DNA of 64,000 nucleotides, taken from NCBI RefSeq assembly GCF_039555535.1, contig NZ_CP154630.1, positions 2,989,001 through 3,053,000 of the forward strand, written 5' to 3'. The notes under the pieces were generated by a model that was not told where the DNA came from, searched no databases, and saw only the letters and a program-made list of their open reading frames with translations. Shown here one piece after another: positions 15,214-23,051 of the stretch; the stretch's first letter is position 1; every line of letters starts with the position of its first letter. The stretch comes from Stenotrophomonas maltophilia (GTDB lineage: Bacteria > Pseudomonadota > Gammaproteobacteria > Xanthomonadales > Xanthomonadaceae). Made by a program: the position numbers and the translations under genes.

Positions 15214-16311
15214 ATGACCTGCGAGATAGTGAACGTCGGAAAGAGGCGAGACGGGGGAAGCCGGTACTGGTGCCTATCCCATCATGCAAACGCCACCGCA
15301 AAATATGGCGTGGCGGCAGAAGAATGCGTGGCTGCGCATGACGAACCCATTTCGGAGAGTGAGTCTCTTGATCTTGAGGTCAACCGCTACGTCGGAGGGA
15401 TCGCACTTTGGGGGTCAGTGCCCGCGTCATACGACACTACCACCCTGCCCACCGATAGAGGCATCCATGTCCATGCCAGGCGCTTGGGCCGGGACTCAGC
15501 CAAGGACATCGACAAGACATATCGAAGGCTGAGGATCCCATTCACGACAGACTTGCTGTCCTCGGAATGGTTCGTCGTGGATGAGATCGACGCAATCAAT
15601 TACATGGTGTCTGGGGTCTTCGGCTTCGGAACCATCAGTGTCAGATGCAGCCACTGCGGCTTCCCTCATCTGGACCGCGACTGGTTCGCAGTCCATCCTC
15701 ACAAGAAGCATCAGTGCCATGGATGCGGAAGACAGTTTTCCGACTCGGAAATCGCGATAGGAAACCCTCTCTCGCAGTTGAGGAACCACCTTGAGCCAGG
15801 CAATCGATCCCAGATAGCTGCGCCAAGAAGCATAGAGATACGCCAACAGGACTACCCAGGAGGGATACAGATCTGGGGATCAAATCCTGCCATCCTCTGG
15901 ACCTCCACAGCGCCTGAAGAAACCGGAATCCATCTACACGCTCTGAGCGAGGAAGGCCAAGAGTGGCCCAAGATAGACGACACGTATGAGTCCGTCGTGA
16001 TAGATGGCATCGAACTTGATGCCGAACAAGTGCGCTACTACATGGCGCAAACAGCACTGCCGCATATCGACGGACGCGTCGTGGCTCTGTCATGTCCGCG
16101 CTGCAAAGAGCCTCACTTCGATAAGGGACAGTGGGCATATACGCCCCACATTGACCACGAATGCCACTTCTGCGGAGCGATCTTCCAGAATCCATCGCAG
16201 ATCAAGAAAACGATATCGAACCCGTTTGTCGAGACAAGAGCACGCCTTTCCAAGCATACGAATCGAATTCTTCGTGAAGACAAGCTAGGGTTGCGCCCCG
16301 AAACCATCTAG
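15214..16311 (+). CDS. Internally duplicated zinc-ribbon protein, unknown function
   Basis: 365 aa; AAGGAG precedes the ATG at 15214. The protein is two copies of one module. Each has a GGI-x-(L/I)WGS-x-P strand motif followed by GIH(V/L)HA (about residues 60-95 and 215-250). Each then has a four-Cys ribbon: RCSHCGFPHLD with HQCHGCGRQF, and SCPRCKEPHFD with HECHFCGAIF. After each ribbon comes NPLSQLRNHLE or NPFVETRARL. The N-terminal CLSHH segment may form another metal site. It is soluble and not recognised. Its end overlaps the convergent PIN gene by 27 bases. Confidence 0.72.
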   Translation: MTCEIVNVGKRRDGGSRYWCLSHHANATAKYGVAAEECVAAHDEPISESESLDLEVNRYVGGIALWGSVPASYDTTTLPTDRGIHVHARRLGRDSAKDIDKTYRRLRIPFTTDLLSSEWFVVDEIDAINYMVSGVFGFGTISVRCSHCGFPHLDRDWFAVHPHKKHQCHGCGRQFSDSEIAIGNPLSQLRNHLEPGNRSQIAAPRSIEIRQQDYPGGIQIWGSNPAILWTSTAPEETGIHLHALSEEGQEWPKIDDTYESVVIDGIELDAEQVRYYMAQTALPHIDGRVVALSCPRCKEPHFDKGQWAYTPHIDHECHFCGAIFQNPSQIKKTISNPFVETRARLSKHTNRILREDKLGLRPETI

Positions 16312-16809
16312 CAGGGTCACTTCTTTGGCGAAGAAGTCCACATCGATCTGTGGAAGATAGCCACCGAGCTTGCGCATCTCTTGATAGGCGAGATGCGCAG
16401 CTTCAGTTGTGATCAGTCCTTGGCTACAGGCTCGTTGCATCAACCCCAAAGAGCCGGTCACCAGCGACTCATGCCCGAACCGCTTGATAGCCGCCTTCCG
16501 GGCCCGGCCGTCATCACAAGCGATCTGGCACTGGATGGCGGAGGCAATGAGGATGCACTCGGTCTCGCCATCACCGAGCCCCATGTCATTCTTCGCCGCC
16601 AGAAATGCCGAATATGGGACCAATCCGTCGTCAGCAAGGGTCAAAGATCCCTTGGCAAGTTCCAAGTCCAACACTTCGGAGGCGGATGAAGCCTCATCTC
16701 TCACTAGGCCTCCGACTTGGAACCGTACACCCTCGATTCCCAAGACCGCATCAAAGACCCCGCCATTCACGAGGTTGATGACTGTCGAAGCATCGAGAAG
16801 CACTATCAT
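16285..16809 (-). CDS. PIN-domain nuclease-like protein (toxin candidate)
   Basis: 174 aa. PIN-fold acidic residues are visible: Asp6 (IVLLDASTVINL), Glu39 region (VRDEASSA), Glu82/Glu84 (LGDGETECILIA) and Asp99/Asp100 (IACDDGRARKAA). PIN proteins are Mg-dependent RNases, often toxins. It begins 4 bases after the ImmA/IrrE gene, so the two are an operon; the upstream XRE-peptidase would be the antitoxin/regulator. Confidence 0.8.
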   Translation of the reverse strand: MIVLLDASTVINLVNGGVFDAVLGIEGVRFQVGGLVRDEASSASEVLDLELAKGSLTLADDGLVPYSAFLAAKNDMGLGDGETECILIASAIQCQIACDDGRARKAAIKRFGHESLVTGSLGLMQRACSQGLITTEAAHLAYQEMRKLGGYLPQIDVDFFAKEVTLLDGFGAQP

Positions 16810-16813
16810 GCTG

Positions 16814-17941
16814 CTACTTCGAGTTAGCGGCGAAGAGATAGGATATGGGGACGTTCAAAAGCTCAGCGGCTTTACCGGCAGAGAGCTCCTCACGTTCCAC
16901 AAGCTTCGCAGCAGCCTCAAGTAGCCTGGGCGAAGTAGAAATCTGTATCCCCTCTCGCTCCCGAAGTCCCAGCTCTCTCGCTCTCTTTTCAGGATTTCCA
17001 TGCTCGTCTGAGATCTTCTGATACAGCGCCCTAGCGCCTCCTGGCTCCAGCAACCCCAAGCCTTCGCAACGGCGTGCGGCGACCTCAAAGCTCACCCCGA
17101 AGAAAATTGCAGTGGTCAGTATCTCCACGTCCCCGAGCGGCCCCTTTGCTCGGTAGTGAGTGCGAACCGCTTCAAGCGCCTTCAAGAACCCTTTCCGGGG
17201 CATTAGCAAAGAAGCCGCGAAAGCATCGGCAAAACGCTCTTCGTTCCGATGTTCAGCCAAGCCAGCCGTCTCTCTGTCTCCACCCACCTCTTCGTCCAAT
17301 CTTGCGAAGTCAATCTTTAGCAAGTCATGGCGCGCTACGAGGTGTCCCACTTCATGAGCAAGGGTGAACAGCATCCGTGCCTTGAAGTTTCGAGGAGCAA
17401 GCAGGATCAGTGCGTGGCCTTCGACAATCGCCGAAACACCTTCGATCTTAGGGTCCCTTCCATAGCAGACAAAGACCCCCAACTCCTCCAAGGTAGTTGC
17501 CAGACCAAGAAAAGGAACTTGGTCATCCAGCTGTGCGAACGCCCGTCTAAAGATGGCAGCAAAGTTCTCTGCGTTTTCGAGATGGGGAGCCAGGCCCCTG
17601 AACAGCTCCAGCCAATTGAGATTGGAAGGCAGAAGTCTTGCTACTGAGAGTATGTCGTTTAGCTGATCACCGATGATGCTCAGAGATGAAGACATGCCCC
17701 TTGCACGCTGATCAATGGTCTGCCTCAGCAGGAGCTTGGAAGTGCTCTGATCCTCAGTTGATTCCGGCCGCCCAATCGAGCTCAGCGGAACACGGATTGC
17801 CTTTGATATTTTTCTTATTTCCGACAGTGATGCCTCATCACCCGAGACGATCTCGCTAACACGGGAAACGGGCAGGTTCGCCCGTCGGGCCACATCACTG
17901 ACCGTGAGACTGCGATCTGCGATGTGCTGCGCAATATCCAT
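16814..17941 (-). CDS. XRE HTH plus ImmA/IrrE metallopeptidase
   Basis: 375 aa. N-terminal HTH (LTVSDVARRANLPVSRVSEIV, read as two motifs, residues 12-50). The central ImmA/IrrE peptidase domain has the zinc site HEVGH at 196-200 (FTLAHEVGHLV) and a downstream Glu in RFADAFAASLLMP. The C-terminal segment ELSAGKAAELLNVP resembles antitoxin-type helix-turn-helix tails. Start and upstream stop overlap as TAATG, showing translational coupling. Such proteins cleave repressors or act as antitoxins. Partner: the PIN protein. Confidence 0.88.
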   Translation of the reverse strand: MDIAQHIADRSLTVSDVARRANLPVSRVSEIVSGDEASLSEIRKISKAIRVPLSSIGRPESTEDQSTSKLLLRQTIDQRARGMSSSLSIIGDQLNDILSVARLLPSNLNWLELFRGLAPHLENAENFAAIFRRAFAQLDDQVPFLGLATTLEELGVFVCYGRDPKIEGVSAIVEGHALILLAPRNFKARMLFTLAHEVGHLVARHDLLKIDFARLDEEVGGDRETAGLAEHRNEERFADAFAASLLMPRKGFLKALEAVRTHYRAKGPLGDVEILTTAIFFGVSFEVAARRCEGLGLLEPGGARALYQKISDEHGNPEKRARELGLREREGIQISTSPRLLEAAAKLVEREELSAGKAAELLNVPISYLFAANSK

Positions 17942-18549
17942 TACTTCCTAGCTTCCCTCTTCAAGGCCTGGAGCTCTTCTCTCAGACGAATAGCTTGCTC
18001 TTCAGTCAACTTTCTCATGCGCCCGATTACTTGTTGGATTCGCGTAGAGCCTGGACGATCAAACAGACTAGCGAGGATGTCTACTGATCGCTCCCTGCCA
18101 AGCTGGATCTCCCGAGGCGTCTGAAGGATGACAGAGGTCCGACCAACCAGATAGTTCTGGATTCGCCTCTCAAAGTTGTCGTGATGGTCTTCGGGATGAT
18201 GTCGTCCGTCTGCAGTCACAATGATGTTGCCCAGCCTCTGGCCGGACTCGTCAAATCTGAGCCGATTCTCTGGGAACTGATCGAAAGCTGCGATCTGACT
18301 GGACAGCTTATCCTGGACCTCAAGCCCTCCAATCACATATTGCTGAACGTTCTTCCCCATGCTGCCGCTTATCACGAAGATCTGATCGCCTAACTTCACC
18401 CTGCGGCGCAGGTCAGGCCGACAGGTTCCCATGGTCGATTTCGCTTTCTTGTCCGGTTGCAAGATCGGGTCTACTAGCGCTTTACCCATACCAGGGTCAG
18501 AACCAGGGGAAACGAATATGTAACTCGACACGCCACACCTCCAATCCAT
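17941..18549 (-). CDS. Hypothetical protein, possibly PUA-like (Nmad-type) fold
   Basis: 202 aa; first gene of the PIN/ImmA operon. The N-terminal half (VSSYIFVSPGSDPGM, CRPDLRRRVKLGDQIFVISG, QYVIGGLEVQD) recalls PUA/EVE-like domains associated with modified nucleotides, where CKP-x-IRR-x-GD is typical. The C-terminal half is helical and basic (RMRKLTEEQAIRLREELQALK). The Nmad assignment is tentative and rests on this motif resemblance only. It could sense modified phage DNA for the downstream toxin pair. Confidence 0.6.
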   Translation of the reverse strand: MDWRCGVSSYIFVSPGSDPGMGKALVDPILQPDKKAKSTMGTCRPDLRRRVKLGDQIFVISGSMGKNVQQYVIGGLEVQDKLSSQIAAFDQFPENRLRFDESGQRLGNIIVTADGRHHPEDHHDNFERRIQNYLVGRTSVILQTPREIQLGRERSVDILASLFDRPGSTRIQQVIGRMRKLTEEQAIRLREELQALKREARK

Positions 18550-18755
18550 GTGAAGACGAAGCCCAGAACCAGACCCGCCGTGGCGGCCTGTTTTGCGATT
18601 TGTACCGCATGCCGAGCCACCTTACTAGTGCCTCTCCCTACACCCCATGCAGAAGGAAATCCCCGGACGCCCCTTAGAGGGGCGGTGGTCTGATCTCAAG
18701 TTGTGAGATAGCGTCGCTATAGTCTCGCGTTCGACCATATCCTGAGCAGCCAGGC

Positions 18756-19604
18756 ATGACATCGATTAGCGCGCTTTCACTTTCTTCGATCCCAAGAAAT
18801 ATGGCGGGCTGGTGGCTTGAACACCCCCCGACTGTGCGCCTATACCTTGGAGGAGTGGCGTGTATGCTCCTGAGCATCGCGCTCTTCCTCCATGACCCCA
18901 GATCGCTGGCATCCGATGTCGCGACGTATGCAGGATGCGCACTGCTCGCATCTGCTTTCCTAACGGAGTGCTACTACTGGACCGTCGAGAGACTCAACTA
19001 CCCTCTGATGAAACTGGCCATCACCGTATTGGGTGTCGTGACCCTCGCGGCTGCAACAGGGGTAAGCAAGATCACGGTCAACGATGCTACGGGTCAAGAT
19101 CCGTCCTATTTCACCAGCGCAGTCGCGCTTCTGGTTCCGCTTTCGTTTGTTCCAGTTGCCGCTGCCCTCGTCATTATCTTAGGCACTTTCGGCGTGATCA
19201 TCGGCCTTATATGGGGACTAGCAAAGCTCGGCACGGCCTCATCCAAGGTCCGCGATCTGGATTTGGTTATCACTCTGACCAGGATCTTCTCTGGCTTTGT
19301 AATCGTGACAATCGCCAGCGCAGTTCTAAATAGCTCATCCTTCATCTACCCATCAATGCGGTGGGTGGCCAGCCACAGCGCACTCTTTTTCGACATGTAT
19401 GAAGGGTCCGGATGCTCTGCTGACGTGCGAGACCGTGTGGGGCGTGTAAATGATGACCTTGTAGTCATCGGTCGAATGACAAATTCGGGGCCGCAATTCA
19501 TGAGGGCGAGCTGCCCCCTGGGACCACAAAACACGGTCATTGCACCCTACCCACCAGAGGCGGAGAAGCGCGTCGAGAGCGAACCAAGACAGGACCGGCA
19601 GTGA
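18756..19604 (+). CDS. Hypothetical multi-pass membrane protein
   Basis: 282 aa. About five to six transmembrane helices: LYLGGVACMLLSIALFL, YAGCALLASAFL, LAITVLGVVTLAAATG, SAVALLVPLSFVPVAAALVII with GTFGVIIGLIWGLAKLG, and IFSGFVIVTIASAVLN. A periplasmic-side C-terminal part follows with two Cys (GSGCSADVRD, RASCPLGPQ). No family recognised. Stands alone; the 206 bases before it separate it from the divergent PUA-like gene. Confidence 0.72.
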   Translation: MTSISALSLSSIPRNMAGWWLEHPPTVRLYLGGVACMLLSIALFLHDPRSLASDVATYAGCALLASAFLTECYYWTVERLNYPLMKLAITVLGVVTLAAATGVSKITVNDATGQDPSYFTSAVALLVPLSFVPVAAALVIILGTFGVIIGLIWGLAKLGTASSKVRDLDLVITLTRIFSGFVIVTIASAVLNSSSFIYPSMRWVASHSALFFDMYEGSGCSADVRDRVGRVNDDLVVIGRMTNSGPQFMRASCPLGPQNTVIAPYPPEAEKRVESEPRQDRQ

Positions 19605-19731
19605 CGAAGAATCTTGCGGATGATTGCCGCTTACCCGACGGTGCTTCCATTCATTGCGACACAGCAAGATCAAACCTTGACAGCCCGCGCTGCTCTGCTA
19701 TTACCAGCAAAGACAGAAAATCGGAGCGGTG

Positions 19732-20028
19732 ATGAAGATCGAGAAATTTTGGAATAGTGCCTTTATTGCAGCCTTGAATCGGCTGCCCGTAGACGACGCA
19801 AAGAAGGAAGCAGACCTGGCTACCCAAGTCTGCATTGAGCACTGGCAGGCCAACCGAGGAAATCTTGCGGTGCCTGGCTATAAACTTTGGCAAAATCAAG
19901 GCATTGCCGATGTGCCTCTTAGCGGATTCAATGAAGACGGGACACCAGTAAAAATCCCTCCTTCACCGAATAAAATTCTAGCAAGGGAGCGCGCGGCCCA
20001 GAAAGCCACACAAGGAAGAACTGATTAG
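19732..20028 (+). CDS. Small hypothetical protein
   Basis: 98-99 aa with GGAGCG before the GTG/ATG at 19729/19732. N-terminal helix (IEKFWNSAFIAALNRLP), then acidic and polar regions with no hydrophobic segment. It lacks recognisable motifs. Convergent with the 82-aa gene. Confidence 0.55.
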   Translation: MKIEKFWNSAFIAALNRLPVDDAKKEADLATQVCIEHWQANRGNLAVPGYKLWQNQGIADVPLSGFNEDGTPVKIPPSPNKILARERAAQKATQGRTD

Positions 20029-20049
20029 TAATGGCCTGACTAGTGCAGT

Positions 20050-20298
20050 CTAGATCTTCATTCGAATCCGAACATCTTCTGGATCCCCAGCGAAGTAGCA
20101 GTCACATTCTTCGCGTGCCACTCTCATGGCCTCTTCGGCAGTTGTTCCGCTGCATACGAACTGATGTGGATGCAAGTCATGCACGACCCAATAGATCTTA
20201 GTCTGTTGCTCCAAAGGCAGCATGGTTCCATCATTGCACTGAAGAGCCACGATCAACCTAACCTTATTTTTACCGGCCGAAGTAGAAGACATCATCAA
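20050..20298 (-). CDS. Small hypothetical protein
   Basis: 82 aa, soluble, with HDLHPHQFVCSG and EECDCYFAGDPEDV; the Cys/His content could bind metal. It lies downstream of the 170-aa and DUF4062 genes on the same strand (50-base gap), possibly the last gene of that unit. No family recognised. Confidence 0.55.
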   Translation of the reverse strand: MMMSSTSAGKNKVRLIVALQCNDGTMLPLEQQTKIYWVVHDLHPHQFVCSGTTAEEAMRVAREECDCYFAGDPEDVRIRMKI

Positions 20299-20348
20299 CT
20301 CCCTATGATCTATTTAAATGAAGTTATGGCCCGGCGCGAATCGCTTGC

Positions 20349-20861
20349 TTAGGAAATCCTCACATCTAGAATCCGGCCCAGACTTTGATACGGCCTTCCT
20401 GCCTGGCAGAGCTCGATGCTCCACTTCAAAAACCGTCTGGCCCTGTCAACGCCAAGCTTGACATGCTGACCACTAACCAAGCTGAAGGCGAGATGTTCAG
20501 TATCATCCCATCGATCCTTCTGAGTTGCCACGAGCACCGGACCTTCGGGCGAAATCACCAAAGAGCCAGCTAGCTCGCCCTCTAAAAGGGGTGGAACGCC
20601 AATATCCACCGCTGCGAACCAACCAAAAGGTTCGGCAAAGGTAAAGCAGGTAGACGCCGAGTCCTGGGCTTTGAGAACGGTTCCTGCACGCTCGCCCTGA
20701 AGAAGCACGAAGACTCTTTCTTTGTCTGAGCCTTCAGGATCCTTGGACTGCCGCTCTCCCATGAAGGCCCATTGCTGCCGGAAGAGGAAAAGGCTGCCGG
20801 GCTTGAGCTCACTGACGGCCTTCTCCGTAAAAGCTTGTGCTGCTATGACCATTGAGGCCAC
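20349..20861 (-). CDS. Hypothetical protein downstream of DUF4062 gene
   Basis: 170 aa, soluble, rich in strands (SLFLFRQQWAFMG, RVFVLLQGERAGTV, GPVLVATQKDRWDD). Lies 25 bases after the DUF4062 gene on the same strand, so probably co-transcribed and a functional partner. No catalytic motif or known domain seen. Confidence 0.62.
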   Translation of the reverse strand: MASMVIAAQAFTEKAVSELKPGSLFLFRQQWAFMGERQSKDPEGSDKERVFVLLQGERAGTVLKAQDSASTCFTFAEPFGWFAAVDIGVPPLLEGELAGSLVISPEGPVLVATQKDRWDDTEHLAFSLVSGQHVKLGVDRARRFLKWSIELCQAGRPYQSLGRILDVRIS

Positions 20862-20886
20862 TCCTCCGTAGCTAGATCTAGCTTGA

Positions 20887-22008
20887 TCAGTCTTGATTCC
20901 AGCGTCGCCTCAGCAGAACGACAAAGTCCTCGATCACTCGACGCGCATCCATCGACAGTACCTGCCTGACTTGGTGCGCAGGAGCCAGGAATACAGGCTC
21001 CTCATGCTCACCCTGTCGCCATGGGAACTGTCCCGAATTGGGGCTTGCCTCATGCTCCGCCCTGGTGCGCCACGCGCCGCCACCATCCCCACTGAGCCTA
21101 ACGGCTGGCACGATGTGGGTGATTCTCTCAGTTGGATCGATCCGCGAGAGCAGCCATGCCGCATATCCAACAGCGCCGCCCAGTCTGCTAGCTACGTCCT
21201 CTTCCAATACCACGGGGAGCCCCATCCCACGCGCGGGAGGCGGCACGGGAAGACTGATCAACAGATCACCGTTTGGCCAGAGGCGTACCGATGCCCCGGA
21301 CCTGCGGCCGTCATCCTGATCCACAACCAGCGCCTCACCTTCCAAGCGAGATCGGCTACCGACCGCCCTATCAAAGATTGGATGACTGCCAAAGAGAGCG
21401 CTCTGCTGAATCTCCGCAATCAGGGAGGGAGCCTCCATCTCTGCAGGTCGAAGGATGGCTGAGACGGGACCGCTGGCTATTGCCAGCTGAAGCGTGTTCG
21501 CCCCATATCCCCGCTCCAGCGCGGGAAGGAGCCTAGTTGCCCTAGCCTTCAACTCTTCAGGATTCAGTGGCGCTACGGCATGAGCTAGCTCGTGCCGATG
21601 AATGGCGCGGGTCACCTTGTCCTCTAAGTCCTCTGGGGAAGCAAATTCCTGTCGGAAGAGGCCTCCCTCCCAACCTCCGACTTCATTGATCAAAGCAACC
21701 TGGCTATCTTCCGGCTCCGCACCTGCCTGCAGGAAGACAAGGATCGGCTTCCGGTTTCGCGCTTCCAGAATCTCTTCGTGAGTGGCCGAGACCCCGCCCG
21801 CTTGGGGCACACCGTAGCGAGGCCCCAAGATCAGGATCACAAGATCGGACTCTCGCACTCCGCCAAGGCAAGCAACTTGCGGAGAGCTGGGCCTAGCGCC
21901 AAAGTCCTCCGCCATGATGGGAGCGTGCCCCAGCCTCTCGACGGCACGCTTCACTGCGGCTCGCTCGGCTTCCATCCCGGAAATCAACGAACTAATGAAA
22001 ACCTTCAT
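20887..22008 (-). CDS. DUF4062 (TIR-like) domain protein
   Basis: 373 aa from the ATG at 22008 (MKVFISSLISGMEAERAA). The N-terminal 100-110 residues are a DUF4062 domain: KVFISSLISGMEAER, SDLVILILGPRYG, SATHEEILEARNRKPILVFLQ. DUF4062 has a TIR/STIR-like fold and usually heads large conflict-type proteins. The rest (about 150-373) is an unrecognised region with strand-rich DGRRSGASVRLWPNGDLLISL and many Trp/Arg. Likely a sensor or effector of an uncharacterised immune unit with its two small downstream genes. Confidence 0.78.
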   Translation of the reverse strand: MKVFISSLISGMEAERAAVKRAVERLGHAPIMAEDFGARPSSPQVACLGGVRESDLVILILGPRYGVPQAGGVSATHEEILEARNRKPILVFLQAGAEPEDSQVALINEVGGWEGGLFRQEFASPEDLEDKVTRAIHRHELAHAVAPLNPEELKARATRLLPALERGYGANTLQLAIASGPVSAILRPAEMEAPSLIAEIQQSALFGSHPIFDRAVGSRSRLEGEALVVDQDDGRRSGASVRLWPNGDLLISLPVPPPARGMGLPVVLEEDVASRLGGAVGYAAWLLSRIDPTERITHIVPAVRLSGDGGGAWRTRAEHEASPNSGQFPWRQGEHEEPVFLAPAHQVRQVLSMDARRVIEDFVVLLRRRWNQD

Positions 22009-22137
22009 CTCGACACCCCAGATACGACGGTTGAGCGCCAACGTTATGCCGGACCAAGAGCCAAGGCTCCATTAGACGATCAGGCGGTCTCCCAAGATGA
22101 GACAGCAGGGGCACTAAGCTGCCCCTGCTTGGATGAA

Positions 22138-22527
22138 TTATCCAGGGAAAGCTGGGAATTTCTCGTTGGGATGGGAGGCCTTCCACGTCGTGTAAGCGGA
22201 AGTCCCTTCCCAAGCAGCGAAAGCACGAGGGGTCCTACCCCGACCGGTCCAGGTTTCGCCCGTATGTGGGAGCCAATACTTGGGCGCGACTTCCTTCTTC
22301 ACACCTCCCGCCTTCTTGGGGACATCAGCCCCAAGCAAGCTGACGATCTCGGCGCGCTGCTTCGCAGAGAAGCTCTTGCCGTATTGGGACACGAGGTTGG
22401 CGACTTCCGCGAAGGCATCAGCGGCCTGCTCTTGGAGAAGCTGAACTTCCTGTTCCTCAAGCTTGCGCAGCTCTTCAGCAAGCTTGGCTTTAGCGGAGGC
22501 AATTGAATCGAGTGACGGCTTGGTCAT
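22138..22527 (-). CDS. H-NS-family nucleoid protein (xenogeneic silencer type)
   Basis: 129 aa from the ATG at 22527. The N-terminal coiled coil (SIASAKAKLAEELRKLEEQE) oligomerises. The C-terminal DNA-binding motif is seen in PKYWLPHTGETWTGRGRTPRAF, read as KYWLPHTGETW then TGRGRTPRAF. H-NS proteins bind AT-rich DNA and silence transferred genes; carriage on a mobile island lets it limit the cost of its own cargo. Acidic end HPNEKFPAFPG. Confidence 0.88.
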   Translation of the reverse strand: MTKPSLDSIASAKAKLAEELRKLEEQEVQLLQEQAADAFAEVANLVSQYGKSFSAKQRAEIVSLLGADVPKKAGGVKKEVAPKYWLPHTGETWTGRGRTPRAFAAWEGTSAYTTWKASHPNEKFPAFPG

Positions 22528-23051
22528 TCTTAAAAACCTGGAATTGGTGGCAAAAGGAGAGAAGGTAGATAGGAAGCTCTGGACGCTAAGCGCGACCACC
22601 CTTCCACCGGAAACAAGCTATACGGTCTTTTCCCCCTAGACAACCGGTCCGGGCCCGGAAGGGGCGCAGTCCGCTCCACTCAACCTAACCGGGGTTGCCA
22701 CTTGCCATAGAACCTAGACGAGGCGATCCAACAAAGAGAATGGAGGATGGTGATGCCCGTCGCAAATTCGAAAAGATCCTGCATGCCTATTCTGTAAGAA
22801 AGCACGCTTAGGCGTAAGCACACTCAAAATCGTACAGTACAAAAATGACTGCAAGATAGAAGCGGTCATCCAAGGAAAACCCTTGCGCCACAGCGCCTCG
22901 CAACGCATACCCCACTAATTTCCTCTAAACGTTTTCGCGCTAACTTCAACGTTTCGGCGAATGCCTAAGCAACGCGGCAACACTCTAGATCTCGTTTGAC
23001 GAATCAAAGCCGGGCCTTAGCACTGCTCTCATCATCCAAGGAGACAGTGCC
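22528..23051. other. 524-bp intergenic region before the second recombinase
   Basis: No convincing gene. It contains an imperfect palindrome GCTTA-GGCG-TAAGC (22806-22819) and a direct repeat AACGTTT-CG at about 22928-22940 and 22949-22960. AAGGAG at about 23037-23042 serves the recombinase start. The area is AT-richer than its surroundings and may hold regulatory sites. No third copy of the ssrA attachment repeat was found. Confidence 0.5.

Noticed and set aside
22714..22908. 64-aa minus-strand ORF
   Set aside because: No ribosome site or protein-like pattern; treated as intergenic.
22700..23051. Third ssrA attachment repeat beside the second recombinase
   Set aside because: The CCACCTCCACCA core was looked for and not found, so a tandem island junction is not supported.
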